Shown here: one piece after another, positions 5,320-14,523 of the stretch
Layout of the letters: each line of letters opens with the position of its first letter
Position numbering within the stretch: position 1 is the first letter of the stretch
NCBI GenBank assembly: GCA_021786705.1
Contig: JAJYMV010000147.1
Coordinates: forward strand, 1 to 36,817
DNA from: a bacterium
Lineage (GTDB): Bacteria; Vulcanimicrobiota; Vulcanimicrobiia; Vulcanimicrobiales; Vulcanimicrobiaceae
Length of the DNA: 36,817 nt
Direction of reading: 5' to 3'
Position numbers and translations under genes: made by a program
The notes under the pieces: generated by a model
The model's database searches: none
Told to the model about the DNA's origin: nothing
The model's input: the letters and a program-made list of their open reading frames with translations, nothing else

Positions 5320-7683
5320 ATGCGTCTTCCGCTCGCCTGGCTCCGCACCTACGTCGATCTCCCCGACGACGTCGATGCGATCGCCGATAAACTCTCGATG
5401 CTCGGCTTCCCCGTCGAAAGTATCGAACGCAAACCGACCATCACCGGAGTCGTCGTCGGCCGGATAACCGCGATCGAAAAGCACCCGAATGCCGATCGTC
5501 TGCAGGTTTGCACGATCGATATCGGTGCGGCAAAGACGCTGACCATTGCGACCGCCGCCACCAACGTCGCCGCGGGGCAGTGGATTCCGGTCGCGCAGAT
5601 CGGCGCGATTCTTCCGCACGTCACCATCGCACCGCGCAAGATGCGCGGCGTGGAATCCGAGGGCATGCTCTGCTCCGCCGAGGAGCTCGCGCTGCCTGCG
5701 GAATGGTTCGAAGACGGCATCATGCAGCTCGACGAGAGCCTGCCGCTCGGTAGCGACGTCGTCGCCGCCTTCGGCCTCTGCGAACCGATTCTCGAGGTCG
5801 AAATCACCTCGAACCGCGCCGATGCAATGTCGGTCCTCGGCATCGCGCGCGAACTCGCCGCCGCCTACGGCACCGCGCTGCGCGCACCCTCGTTCGAGAA
5901 TCCGGCGAGCCTCCCCTCACCCACCGAACGCGCACCGCGGATCGAGCTTCGTTCGAACGATTGCACGCGCTTCGTCGCGCAACGCGTCGAGGGCGTTCGC
6001 GTCGCGCCTGCGCCGAGCGCGATTCGCATCCGGCTCGCACAGGCCGGGCAGCGCCCGATCGACGCACTCGTCGATATCTCCAATTACGTCATGCTCGAAA
6101 TCGGGCAGCCGCTGCATTTTTACGACGCGGACGCGATCCCGAACGCGCACCTCATCGTGCGCGATGCCGCACCCGGCGAACGACTGACGACGATCGACGA
6201 ACGCGAACTCGAACTCGACGAACGCGCGCTCGTCATCGCCGACGAAAACGCCGCGCAAGGGCTCGCGGGCATTAAAGGCGGCAGCGCGAGCGAGGTGCGC
6301 GCGAGCACGACCGCACTCTTGATCGAAGGCGCCACCTTCGTCGGCGCGCGCATCCGGCGCACGAGCGCGCGCTTCGCGTTGCGCACCGAGGCATCGTCGC
6401 GCCACGAGCGGACGCTTCCGCCCGCACTCGCCGACGCCGGCGTCGCACGCGCGGCACAGCTCCTCGCTTCGCTCGGCGCGCAGCTCTTCGCACCGGTCGT
6501 CGCGGGCGGCGAGATCGCGCCGACTCCGCAGATCGCGCTTGCGTCGCACGAACTCCGCCGACTGCTCGGCATCGCGGCCTCCCCCGATTCCATCGCCTTT
6601 CATTTGCGCGCGCTCGGTTGCGAGGTCGCCGTCGACGGCGAGCTGCTCTCCGTGCGCCCGCCGTGGTGGCGCCGGGACCTGACACAAAGCGTCGATCTCA
6701 TCGAAGAGTACGCTCGTCTGGAGGGCTACGACCGCATTCCCGAGTCCTTGCCCAGCGTTCCGGCGACCGAGGTTTCGAGCGCGCGCTATCGGCGCGAGCG
6801 CGAGGCCGCGTTCTTGCTCGAGGCACTCGGCTATCGCGAGGTGCTCACCTACTCGCTCGTCGGCGAATCGCTGCTCGGAACGCTCGCGCGCGGCGGACTC
6901 GATGAGCGTGCGCGCAGCGTCGAGGTTGCGAACCCGCTCTCCGAAGAGCAACGGTACTTGCGCGCGTCGCTCGAAGCGGGGCTTCTCGCCTATCTCGCGC
7001 GGCGCGACGAACGCGCGGCGATCTTCGAGATCGGCCACGCATTCGCGCGCGACGAACGGAGCGTGCTCGAAACGCCGACGATCGCATTCGCACGCGCGAC
7101 CGATCCCGTGGAGCAGCCCGAGTGGCGCGAGGAAGGCTTCGCGCGCGTGAAAAGTGACGCGATCGCGCTGCTCTCGCGCCTGACCGGGGCGGCGGTGACG
7201 GTCGCGAGCGGCGAGCATCGCTTCCTCCACCCCGGCATCTGCGCGCTGCTTTCCATCGGTGGGCGCGAGCTCGGCGTCGTCGGGCGCCTGCATCCCTATC
7301 TCGCGCAGAGTTTCGCCCTCGAACGCCCCGTCTATCTCGCGGCGCTCGCGTTCGACGCGATTCCCGAGTACGTCGCACCCACGTACGCACCGCCCTCGAA
7401 ATTCCCGGCGACCTATCGCGACCTCGCGCTCGTCCTCGCCCCCGAGATCGAAGCGGCCGCCGTCGAACGCGTCGCTCGCGCGGCGGTCGGCGCGACCTGC
7501 GTCGGCGTTCGCGTTTTCGACGAGTATCGCGGAGCGCAGGTCGGCGCCGGCAAGAAAAGCCTTGCGGTACGAATTACCATGCAGAGCCCATCCGAAACGC
7601 TCACCGACACCGCCGTCGACGAACGCATCGACGCGGCGATCGCACGTTTGCACGACGAACTTGGAGCGACCGTCCGCCGGTGA
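5320..7683 (+). CDS. pheT: phenylalanine-tRNA ligase beta subunit
   Basis: This 787-aa protein has the full PheT architecture. An N-terminal OB-fold tRNA-binding domain (about 40-155) contains VVVGRITAIEKHPNADRLQV and GMLCSAEEL. The B3/B4 editing domain (about 205-360) contains YVMLEIGQPLHFYDAD and IKGG. The B5 domain (about 395-470) ends in PPWWRRDLTQSVDLIEE. The catalytic-like core contains ANPLSEEQRYLRASLEAGLL. The C-terminal FDX-ACB domain (about 695-787) contains SKFPATYRDLALVLAP. It begins 15 nt after pheS, with agggat over the pheS stop as SD, and overlaps the next gene by 4 nt. Confidence 0.97.
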   Translation: MRLPLAWLRTYVDLPDDVDAIADKLSMLGFPVESIERKPTITGVVVGRITAIEKHPNADRLQVCTIDIGAAKTLTIATAATNVAAGQWIPVAQIGAILPHVTIAPRKMRGVESEGMLCSAEELALPAEWFEDGIMQLDESLPLGSDVVAAFGLCEPILEVEITSNRADAMSVLGIARELAAAYGTALRAPSFENPASLPSPTERAPRIELRSNDCTRFVAQRVEGVRVAPAPSAIRIRLAQAGQRPIDALVDISNYVMLEIGQPLHFYDADAIPNAHLIVRDAAPGERLTTIDERELELDERALVIADENAAQGLAGIKGGSASEVRASTTALLIEGATFVGARIRRTSARFALRTEASSRHERTLPPALADAGVARAAQLLASLGAQLFAPVVAGGEIAPTPQIALASHELRRLLGIAASPDSIAFHLRALGCEVAVDGELLSVRPPWWRRDLTQSVDLIEEYARLEGYDRIPESLPSVPATEVSSARYRREREAAFLLEALGYREVLTYSLVGESLLGTLARGGLDERARSVEVANPLSEEQRYLRASLEAGLLAYLARRDERAAIFEIGHAFARDERSVLETPTIAFARATDPVEQPEWREEGFARVKSDAIALLSRLTGAAVTVASGEHRFLHPGICALLSIGGRELGVVGRLHPYLAQSFALERPVYLAALAFDAIPEYVAPTYAPPSKFPATYRDLALVLAPEIEAAAVERVARAAVGATCVGVRVFDEYRGAQVGAGKKSLAVRITMQSPSETLTDTAVDERIDAAIARLHDELGATVRR

Positions 7684-8216
7684 GCTTCTCCTGGCCGGAT
7701 ATCGTTATCGGCGCGATTCTCATCATCGCGGCCTTTCGCGGGTGGCGGCGCGGCCTCATCGGCGAACTCGCCGGAGCGATCGCACTCTTCGCCGGGTTAC
7801 TCGCACCGTGGTACTACAACGGCTCCGCCGATACGGCGATCGAAAACCTCACGCACGTCGGCCCGGGATCGGCGCACGTGATCGGCATGTTCCTCACCGG
7901 CGTCGCCGCATATGCCATCGTAATGGCGCTCGCGTGGGCGCTCGACCGGGTCGCAAAACTTCCCGGGCTGGGACTGCTCAACAGTAGTATCGGTGCGCTC
8001 ATTGCTTTAGCGAAAGGCGTCGTCTTTCTCTGGTTGTTGCTCTACGTCGCGCTCTTCTTTCCGCTCTCGCCCGATCTGCGGCGCGATCTCGGCCGCTCGA
8101 GCTTGGCGATGATGCTCGTGCAGCCCGATGCGAAGATCGACGCGGCGTTGCAGGCGCACGAGCCGTGGTTCGCACGACCATTTACCAAATCGCTCTTCAA
8201 CCGTCACCGGCTCTAA
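7680..8216 (+). CDS. CvpA-like membrane protein
   Basis: This 178-aa protein resembles the CvpA family (named after colicin V production). It starts PDIVIGAILIIAAFRGWRRGLIGELAGAIAL, with the typical first helix plus G-W-R-R-G turn. Four hydrophobic segments follow, at about 7-43, 66-88, 104-127 and a weaker one between. The C-terminal part is hydrophilic. The molecular function of the family is poorly defined. The GTG at 7680 overlaps the pheT stop by 4 nt, so it is translationally coupled to pheST. A CvpA-like gene after pheT is a recurrent arrangement in some phyla, though I cannot verify it here. Confidence 0.8.
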   Translation: MSFSWPDIVIGAILIIAAFRGWRRGLIGELAGAIALFAGLLAPWYYNGSADTAIENLTHVGPGSAHVIGMFLTGVAAYAIVMALAWALDRVAKLPGLGLLNSSIGALIALAKGVVFLWLLLYVALFFPLSPDLRRDLGRSSLAMMLVQPDAKIDAALQAHEPWFARPFTKSLFNRHRL

Positions 8217-8223
8217 GCGCGGT

Positions 8224-9606
8224 ATGAGCTCGTTCCGTACGCTCGCTACGACCGTGCGAGCGAGCGAACGCTATTCGCGCTACGCCGTCGCGACGGTGAT
8301 GCTCGGCACCGTGATGGGACCGCTCGACGGGTCGATTGCCAACGTCGCGATGCCGACGATCGCTCGTTTCTACCATCGCGGCGTCGACGAGGCCGAATGG
8401 GTTTTGCTCGCCTATATGTTGGTCACGGCATCGACGCTCGTGCTCTTCGGGCGGATCGGCGACATCTTCGGACACAAGCGCGTCTATCAAACTGGTTTCG
8501 GGATCTTCGGGTTGGGCTCGCTGCTTTGCGCGCTCTCCCCCTCGCTGGAAGCATTGATCTTCATGCGCGTCTTCCAAGCGATCGGTGCGGCGATGCTCGT
8601 CGCGTGCACGCAAGCGCTCATCGTCGAATCGGTCGCACCGGAACGGCGCGGTCGCGCGATCGGCCTCAACGGCGCCGCGGTCGCCGTCGGCCTCACCGCC
8701 GGCCCCATTCTCGGCGGCGCGATCATCGCGCTCGGCGATTGGCGCTGGATCTTCGCGATCAACGTACCGATCTCGATTCTCGCACTCGTCGCCGCCAGCA
8801 TCGTTTTGAAACCGATCGCACCGCGCCGCGAGGGCTTCGACCCCGTCGGGGCGCTGCTCTCGATCTTCGGCCTCTTCGCATTATCGCTCGCGCTCTCGCG
8901 AGCGCACCGCTGGGGATGGAGCTCCGAGAAGACGCTCGGGTGGATCGCGCTCTCGTTTCTCGTGCTCGCGATCTTCGTTTTCGTGGAGCGCCGCGTGAAG
9001 GCACCGACGTTCGACCTCACGCTTTTCCGCTCGCGCATCTTCGCATTCTCGACGATCGCCGCATTCTGTTATTTCATCGCGCAATCGGGAATCGTTTTTC
9101 TCGTGCCGTTAACCGCCCAGCTCGCGCTGCACGCGACGCCGCTGCAAGCGGGGTTGCTGCTCGTTCCTTTAACAGCCCTCAACGTCGCGCTCGCACCGAC
9201 CGCCGGCGCGCTCTCCGATCGCTTCCCCGCGCGCTACATCTCGACGGCGGGCGCGATCCTCGTCGCGATCGGCACCTTGCTGCTCGCCCACCTTCCGGCC
9301 TTTCCTACGACGCTAGAGATCGTTCTCGCACTGATCGCAACCGGAATCGGCACGACGATCTTCTCGCAACCCAACAATAACGCGATCATGTCTTCGGCCC
9401 CGCACGAGCGGCGCGGCATCGCCGCAGGAACGCTCGCCACCGCGCGCACGACCGGGCAACTGCTCGGCGTCGCAACGGCGGGCGCCTATTATTTCGCACA
9501 CGACGGGGGGAGCGCTGCGGGCACCTTCGTTCCCGCGAGCGGCTATTTTGCGATTCTTACGTTCGCGATGATCGCGGTCGCCGTTCTTTCGTACGTTCGC
9601 GAATAG
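8224..9606 (+). CDS. MFS transporter, DHA2/EmrB-QacA-like
   Basis: This 460-aa, multi-pass (about 12-14 helices) major facilitator shows VMLGTVMGPLDGSIANVAMPTI in helix 1, motif A GRIGDIFGHKRVYQTG and motif C GLTAGPILGGAI, which mark the drug:H+ antiporter type. It probably exports small hydrophobic compounds. The substrate is unknown. I use ATG 8224 (MSSFRTLATT...), 7 nt after the CvpA-like stop. The track start at 8128 lies inside the previous gene. The SD is weak. It appears to be the last gene of the pheST-containing run and is convergent with the PKD-like gene. Confidence 0.9.
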   Translation: MSSFRTLATTVRASERYSRYAVATVMLGTVMGPLDGSIANVAMPTIARFYHRGVDEAEWVLLAYMLVTASTLVLFGRIGDIFGHKRVYQTGFGIFGLGSLLCALSPSLEALIFMRVFQAIGAAMLVACTQALIVESVAPERRGRAIGLNGAAVAVGLTAGPILGGAIIALGDWRWIFAINVPISILALVAASIVLKPIAPRREGFDPVGALLSIFGLFALSLALSRAHRWGWSSEKTLGWIALSFLVLAIFVFVERRVKAPTFDLTLFRSRIFAFSTIAAFCYFIAQSGIVFLVPLTAQLALHATPLQAGLLLVPLTALNVALAPTAGALSDRFPARYISTAGAILVAIGTLLLAHLPAFPTTLEIVLALIATGIGTTIFSQPNNNAIMSSAPHERRGIAAGTLATARTTGQLLGVATAGAYYFAHDGGSAAGTFVPASGYFAILTFAMIAVAVLSYVRE

Positions 9607-9622
9607 CAGCGCGCGTACGCCG

Positions 9623-10621
9623 CTAGCACTTGTACCACGTCGGTTGTTGGAGAGCGGTCGGCGAAGGCTTCGCCGGACCGATATAGGTGCAGGTCTTTTT
9701 TGGAAAGTGTATTTTGAGATCGACGTTGAAAAACACGACGTTATCGATCGTCTCCGAACCGACGACGGTGAGCGTCTTACTTGGATCGATCTTGCACGAC
9801 GCCGGCTTTCCGGCGTTTGCCGGCGTACATTTTAGCTTCGTCGCCCCGTTCTTGAAGGTAACCAAGCCGGAGGGGAGCATGAAAACTGCGGTGCGTGCAA
9901 ATCCGGTGAGTTCGATCTTCTTCGAACAGGATTGCGTGTGATTCGATGCCACCATTTTTGCGATTGCGTAGGCAGGCGACGCCGCTCCGACGACCGCGCT
10001 CGAAAGGTTCAGATAGACGGCCACGGGCAACGGAGTGCTTTCGGTCGCCCCTTTTGAGTTTATGCGTGCGTTCCCGAAGAGGAGAAAGCTCGGCGGCCCA
10101 TCGGCACTCATGCGCTCGATGCCGAATTGCGGTTGCCAGTGCATCGTCGCGTCAAAACTCCCGCAGTTCGGAACCGGTTCGATATCGCGAACGGTTATGG
10201 AACTTCCGCGGAGATCGAGCTTCGTATAACCCTTCACGTGTTTGCCGTTGTAAATCTCGATGTTCGCGCTCGCCGAACACCGCGCGCCGTCGGCGTAACT
10301 CAGGATGAGGCGAATCGTGTAGCGTTCGGTCATTTTCGCGACCGGCGTCGCATAGGTGTGATGAACGAGCGCGCTTGCGCTCCGCCCCGACGCGGCGGAA
10401 CCATCGCCGAAGAACCAGGCGCGCGAGGTTACCCGCGTGCCCTTCGGAGCGAGGCTTTTATCGAGAATCGCTACCGGCGTCCCCCCCTCGGCACTCCTCG
10501 GTGCGGCGATAACGGCGCGACAGCTAGGAACGCCGGAGGCACGGGCCGCGATGCGAACGAGCACCGGCGAGGAGAGCACGAGCGTCGATGCGAGCAGAGC
10601 GGCGGTGATTCGATGCATCAT
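9623..10621 (-). CDS. secreted PKD-domain-like protein
   Basis: The 332-aa product begins with a signal peptide (RITAALLASTLVLSSPVLVRIAARASG). A PKD-like stretch at about residues 40-125 contains SRAWFFGDGSAASG and VHHTYATP, the W-x-FGDG ... HTY pattern of PKD beta-sandwich domains. The rest (about 125-332) has no recognised domain. It contains several Cys (PNCGSFD, QSCSKK, KLKCTP, SCKID, KKTCTY, final WYKC), suggesting disulphides outside the cytoplasm. The ATG at 10621 overlaps the stop of the upstream lipoprotein gene (ATGA), so the two are an operon. Function is unknown. A surface or periplasmic binding role is only inference. Confidence 0.75.
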   Translation of the reverse strand: MMHRITAALLASTLVLSSPVLVRIAARASGVPSCRAVIAAPRSAEGGTPVAILDKSLAPKGTRVTSRAWFFGDGSAASGRSASALVHHTYATPVAKMTERYTIRLILSYADGARCSASANIEIYNGKHVKGYTKLDLRGSSITVRDIEPVPNCGSFDATMHWQPQFGIERMSADGPPSFLLFGNARINSKGATESTPLPVAVYLNLSSAVVGAASPAYAIAKMVASNHTQSCSKKIELTGFARTAVFMLPSGLVTFKNGATKLKCTPANAGKPASCKIDPSKTLTVVGSETIDNVVFFNVDLKIHFPKKTCTYIGPAKPSPTALQQPTWYKC

Positions 10622-12270
10622 GGAACGATTGCGACTCCCTCTGCCGACGCGATTCCCGTCGAGCTCCCGGTTATCGTTCGGATCGGCGCCTGTGGGCTCC
10701 CGGTGACCGGGGCAAAGACCTCGATCTCGTTCGAGCGGCCGAAGACGTAGAGATCGTTCGACGCATCGACGGCGATGATCGCCTGGTCGATGAGAAAATC
10801 GTACGTGCCTCCCTGAATGACCGCCGAGGGAACGACGTTCCCGTTCGAGCCGGGCGCATAGACGGTGATCGTATCGTTCACCGAATTGCCGACGTAGACG
10901 CGCCCCGTCGAATCGACCGCGATCGCCTCGGGGCCGTCGAGCCCGGTTGCGCTTCCGGCGATCGTTGCGATCGGCGTTGCGTTTCCGCTCGCGCCCGCAG
11001 CATATTCAACGACGGAGCCGAAGCCGTTCCCGTTGACGACGTAGATATTATTGCTGCCGTCGAATGCGACTTGATAGGGGAGGTTCAAGCCGGTGTTCGC
11101 CCCCGAAATCGTCCTGACCGGACTCGCCGCGCCAGTCGCGCCGGGAGCAAAATATTCGACGATGTTGTTGTTCGCATCGGTCGCAACGAGTTCGTCGGTC
11201 GTCGGATCGATCGCGAGCCCCCAGCCGTGCGCGTCGGTCGTCAACGTCGACGAGGGGGTCGCATTCCCACTCGCTCCATAGGCATACGAGAAGATCTCGG
11301 TCCCGGTCGGACCGTATGCAACGACGTACGCACGCCCGGTTGCATCGACGGCGATCCCCGTCGGCGATTGGATTGCCGCCGTAAAGCTTGCGAGCGGAGC
11401 GACGTTCCCATTCGCCCCGGAAGCGAAAGCACCGAACGTATAGCTACTGCCGTAACTCAACTCGTAGAGCGTCCCGGCAGCGGGGCTCGCCGCGGGTGCG
11501 ACGGTCGGCGTCGCAGTCGGCGCGACCGTCGGCGTCGCAGTCGGCGCGACCGTCGGCGTCGCGGTCGGTGCGACCGTCGGCGATGCGCTCGGTGCAACGG
11601 TCGGCGAACTCGACGGCACCGGCGAGGGTGTCGCCGTGGGGCCGGTCGCAATCTCGTAGAGCTCGGCGAGGTAGGTCGTCCCCGCGTCGAGCGTCAGCGG
11701 CGAAGCGCTTCCGCTGAAGGTCAATATCGACCCCGATACCGTAGCCGGCCCGATCGTCGCGAGCAACGGTGCCTGCGCGCTCGCACCACCGAAGATAGCG
11801 ATGAAGAACGATTCGTTCACGGTCGATATTCCGGCGGGAAGTTGTATCGAAAAACTCGGCGTGCTTTGAAACGTGACGTTCTGCGAAACTTGAAAACTTA
11901 CAACGAATAGCACCGTCGGCAGCGCGGCGGCCTGAGGCGCGCGTGCGACGGAGTGCGGTGTGCTCGCCCCGTGCGATCGCCGGAGCGCCTGCGGTGTCGG
12001 CGCTCCCGCCGGCGGAGCGCTCGAAGCCCCGATCGTTATCGTCGTGCCGCTCGGCGCGTCGTTCGCCGGAAGTTGAACCGATCCGGAGTATCCCCCCGCG
12101 GTCGGGAGCGCGACGGGCCCACCGGCGGGCAACAAGAGCAACGTCGTGGGGCCGGAGGGCGCCGATCTCGGTGGAATGGGCTGCGGCCCACCCGCGCCGC
12201 CGGCGCACCCTCCAAGGGCGGCGATCGCTCCGAAGAGCGCGAGGGTCAATAGATGGCTACGGCGTTGCAT
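10618..12270 (-). CDS. lipoprotein with NHL-like beta-propeller
   Basis: This 550-aa lipoprotein has a lipobox near residue 22 (LTLALFGAIAALGGCAGG). Then come an Ala/Pro-rich region, a domain of about 100 residues (FVVSFQVSQNVTFQST...), a low-complexity linker of TATPTVAP repeats (about 215-265), and a C-terminal propeller (about 270-550). At least five blades share an A-x-G-x-x-GNATPxxTIxG ... GPEAIAVDSTGRVYV pattern, typical of NHL/SMP-like propellers. It is probably anchored to the membrane and displayed outside. The ligand is unknown. SD ggaga lies upstream of ATG 12270. It is divergent from the 7TM-SARP receptor gene and overlaps the PKD-like gene by 4 nt. Confidence 0.82.
   Translation of the reverse strand: MQRRSHLLTLALFGAIAALGGCAGGAGGPQPIPPRSAPSGPTTLLLLPAGGPVALPTAGGYSGSVQLPANDAPSGTTITIGASSAPPAGAPTPQALRRSHGASTPHSVARAPQAAALPTVLFVVSFQVSQNVTFQSTPSFSIQLPAGISTVNESFFIAIFGGASAQAPLLATIGPATVSGSILTFSGSASPLTLDAGTTYLAELYEIATGPTATPSPVPSSSPTVAPSASPTVAPTATPTVAPTATPTVAPTATPTVAPAASPAAGTLYELSYGSSYTFGAFASGANGNVAPLASFTAAIQSPTGIAVDATGRAYVVAYGPTGTEIFSYAYGASGNATPSSTLTTDAHGWGLAIDPTTDELVATDANNNIVEYFAPGATGAASPVRTISGANTGLNLPYQVAFDGSNNIYVVNGNGFGSVVEYAAGASGNATPIATIAGSATGLDGPEAIAVDSTGRVYVGNSVNDTITVYAPGSNGNVVPSAVIQGGTYDFLIDQAIIAVDASNDLYVFGRSNEIEVFAPVTGSPQAPIRTITGSSTGIASAEGVAIVP
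11497..11616. repeat. five tandem 24-bp repeats in the lipoprotein linker
   Basis: Units begin at 11497, 11521, 11545, 11569 and 11593, around the core cgaccgtcggcgtcgcagtcgg. They encode the PTVAPTAT linker of the propeller lipoprotein on the minus strand. Units 2 and 3 are nearly identical and the outer ones have diverged, consistent with slippage or unequal exchange. Unit number could vary between strains. Confidence 0.9.
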
Positions 12271-12383
12271 CGTTCGTCGATCTCCCGTCGGTATTGGTGC
12301 ACGCAGCGTAGGGGGAGAATCTTACATTCGCCTTAGCTCGACGGCGGAAGCGCGCTCCGGAAAAACGAAGTGCTCGCAGGCCC

Positions 12384-14483
12384 ATGTCGGCCGCAGCACT
12401 GCTCCTCACCCTCGCTATGGCGTGGTCTTCTCCGCCGCTCGCCCCTTGCGCACCGGTCGTTCGCGCCCGCGTCGTCGCTCCCGACCGAGGAAGCGTCCTC
12501 CGCGAGATCGCGCTTCCGGCGGCTCGGAGCAGCGGGCCCTGGGAGCTCTTTGCGCCTGCGGGGAGCCGAGCGGCGCTCGCCTATCGGCTCGCAAGCGGTG
12601 GGAACGAATGGAGTTTCTTCGAGGACGAGATCCCCGACGAGGGACACGTCCTGTATAGCGGGCCACCCGCTCTCACGATTCCGAACTCATGGCGAAAGCG
12701 CCCGTTCTTCGTGCGCGTTTTCGCGACGGGGCGCCCCCTCGGGTGCATTCGCGCGGCGCCGCTCGCATACGTCATTCACAACGAACCGAGAGCCATCCCA
12801 CTCTATCTCTACTTCGGGCTGCTCGGCGGAACCGCGCTGACGATGTTGGTGCTCTTCGCGATGTCGGGTGAGCCGTTCATCGGTTGGTATCTTGCCTATC
12901 TCGCCTCGCTCGTGCTCTATCAGCTCTTTCGAAACGATTTTTTGTGGCAACTCGGATGGCCGTTCGGCCCGTGGCATAGCGGCGAGATCGAATACGTTCT
13001 CTGGGGCCCCAACATCGCGCTCTACGCGCAGTTCGCGCGCTCGTTCCTCCAAACGGCGCGGTACGCTCCCCGCATCGACCGCCTGCTTCTCGTCGGAATC
13101 GCGATGTTACTGGCCTATCTCCCGCTCGTCGTCGTCGTCCGACACGTCACCGGAATCGATCTCAACCCGCACGGCGTCCTTCCCATTACGGCGATGCTGT
13201 TGGTATCGGTGCTCGTCATCGCGGCGACGATCGGGCGCGCGCGTGCGGGCTACCGACCCGCGCGGTATTTTTTACTGAGCTATCCGATTTTATTATTTTT
13301 CGTTTGCATCGCGTTATGGCAATACGTCGCTCGCACGCACGCCGGGATCGGGCTGTACGGCGCGGAGATCGGGACCGGAAGCGAGTGCGTCTTGCTCGCC
13401 TTTGCCATCGGCGACCGCCTGCGCCTCGAACGCACGTTGGGACGCGTGCTCTCAAGCATCGATGCAATCGTCGTACGCTTCGGGCGCGACGGCAACATTC
13501 TCTATGCGACCGCAGCGATCGAATCGGTACTCGGCGTATCGCACGAAGAGCTCGTCGGTAGGCAGATCGCCGACGTTCTCGGTGCGAGCAACGCCGGCCT
13601 CATGACGAAGGTGGCGCGCGCGGCGATCCGAACGAGCGCGAACGCGCGCACGACGCTGGAGATCGCGCTCCGGAACCAACGCAACGAATTGCGGGAGTAT
13701 GACGCGACGCTCTCCGTCGATCGCGACCGTTCCGGTGCGGTCGTCGAGATGCAACTCATCCTCCGCCCCACAAAAACCACGAACGCGGCGCGGGAGACCC
13801 TCTATCTAAGCGTCTATCGAGGACTCGTCCTGCTCGGCGCTTCGCCGGTTGCAGTGACCGGACGCGAACTCGAACTCCTCTGCTATCTCGCGCTTCATCG
13901 CGCGCCGATCTCGAGCGCGCACCTCGCCGACGCGATCTGGCCCGATCGCGATGCACGTGCGGCGGCGAGCGCGCTCCAGACGACGATCTCCCGGCTCCGA
14001 AAAAAACTGCCGCCCGGAACCCTCCTCGCCGAGCGTCGGCAGTACGCGCTGGGAGCGACGGTGCGCACCGACATCGACGAGCTGCGCTCCGCGGCGCGCG
14101 CGAGAGATCTCGGCGAACTCGAGCGCTTGCGAACGTTCGTCAGTGCAGAGATCCCGGCACTCCTCCGGCGCTGCGAATGGTTCGCCGAATTCGACCTCTG
14201 GCTGGAGAGCCTTCGGCGCGATGCGCTCGTCGATCTCGGAGAGGCGTTGGTGGCGCGCGGCGAGCTCTCGATTCCGCTCGCGATCGCCGACGATCTCCGG
14301 CGGCTCGCCCCCTGCGACGAGAGCGGCTATCTCCTCGCAATTCGCGCGCTCCTCGCCGCGAACGACCCGGCTGCGGCGCAACGCGCCTATGCTGACTGCC
14401 GCCGCGCGCTCGAGCGCGAGCTCGGGCTTTCGCCCTCCCCGCAATTCGAAGAATTTTACCGTTCGTTGCGGGAGAGTGCCTGA
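12384..14483 (+). CDS. 7TMR-DISM-like receptor fused to PAS and SARP/BTAD regulator
   Basis: This 699-aa protein combines four modules. Residues 1-26: signal sequence. About 27-135: extracytoplasmic domain resembling 7TMR-DISM sensor regions. About 138-345: seven hydrophobic helices, the first IPLYLYFGLLGGTALTMLVL. About 352-462: PAS-like domain (SSIDAIVVRFGRDGNILYAT, ESVLGVSHEELVGRQIADVLG). About 472-560: OmpR/SARP winged helix (VTGRELELLCYLALHRAPIS, LADAIWPDRD, ALQTTISRLRKKLP). About 565-699: BTAD TPR-like domain ending RRALERELGLSPSPQFEEFY. It looks like a one-component signalling protein in which a membrane receptor carries its own DNA-binding output, with no kinase visible. The ATG at 12384 lies in a 113-bp divergent gap from the lipoprotein gene. 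A soluble SARP-like gene follows 40 nt downstream. Ligand and targets are unknown. Confidence 0.85.
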   Translation: MSAAALLLTLAMAWSSPPLAPCAPVVRARVVAPDRGSVLREIALPAARSSGPWELFAPAGSRAALAYRLASGGNEWSFFEDEIPDEGHVLYSGPPALTIPNSWRKRPFFVRVFATGRPLGCIRAAPLAYVIHNEPRAIPLYLYFGLLGGTALTMLVLFAMSGEPFIGWYLAYLASLVLYQLFRNDFLWQLGWPFGPWHSGEIEYVLWGPNIALYAQFARSFLQTARYAPRIDRLLLVGIAMLLAYLPLVVVVRHVTGIDLNPHGVLPITAMLLVSVLVIAATIGRARAGYRPARYFLLSYPILLFFVCIALWQYVARTHAGIGLYGAEIGTGSECVLLAFAIGDRLRLERTLGRVLSSIDAIVVRFGRDGNILYATAAIESVLGVSHEELVGRQIADVLGASNAGLMTKVARAAIRTSANARTTLEIALRNQRNELREYDATLSVDRDRSGAVVEMQLILRPTKTTNAARETLYLSVYRGLVLLGASPVAVTGRELELLCYLALHRAPISSAHLADAIWPDRDARAAASALQTTISRLRKKLPPGTLLAERRQYALGATVRTDIDELRSAARARDLGELERLRTFVSAEIPALLRRCEWFAEFDLWLESLRRDALVDLGEALVARGELSIPLAIADDLRRLAPCDESGYLLAIRALLAANDPAAAQRAYADCRRALERELGLSPSPQFEEFYRSLRESA

Positions 14484-14523
14484 TTGTGACCGTTCTGTAA
14501 GTCGCACGACGTACGGTGCGAGG

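Noticed and set aside
5917-7653. 578-aa minus-strand ORF inside pheT
   Set aside because: Shadow of pheT caused by GC-rich codon bias; Arg/Asp/Glu-rich with no recognisable domain.
8128-8223. Track start of the MFS transporter at 8128
   Set aside because: It lies inside the CvpA-like gene; ATG 8224 begins right before the first transporter helix.
9604-9625. Inverted repeat tagcagcg/cgccgcta spanning the convergent MFS and PKD-like stops
   Set aside because: One mismatch and no T run on either strand; may be chance in GC-rich DNA.
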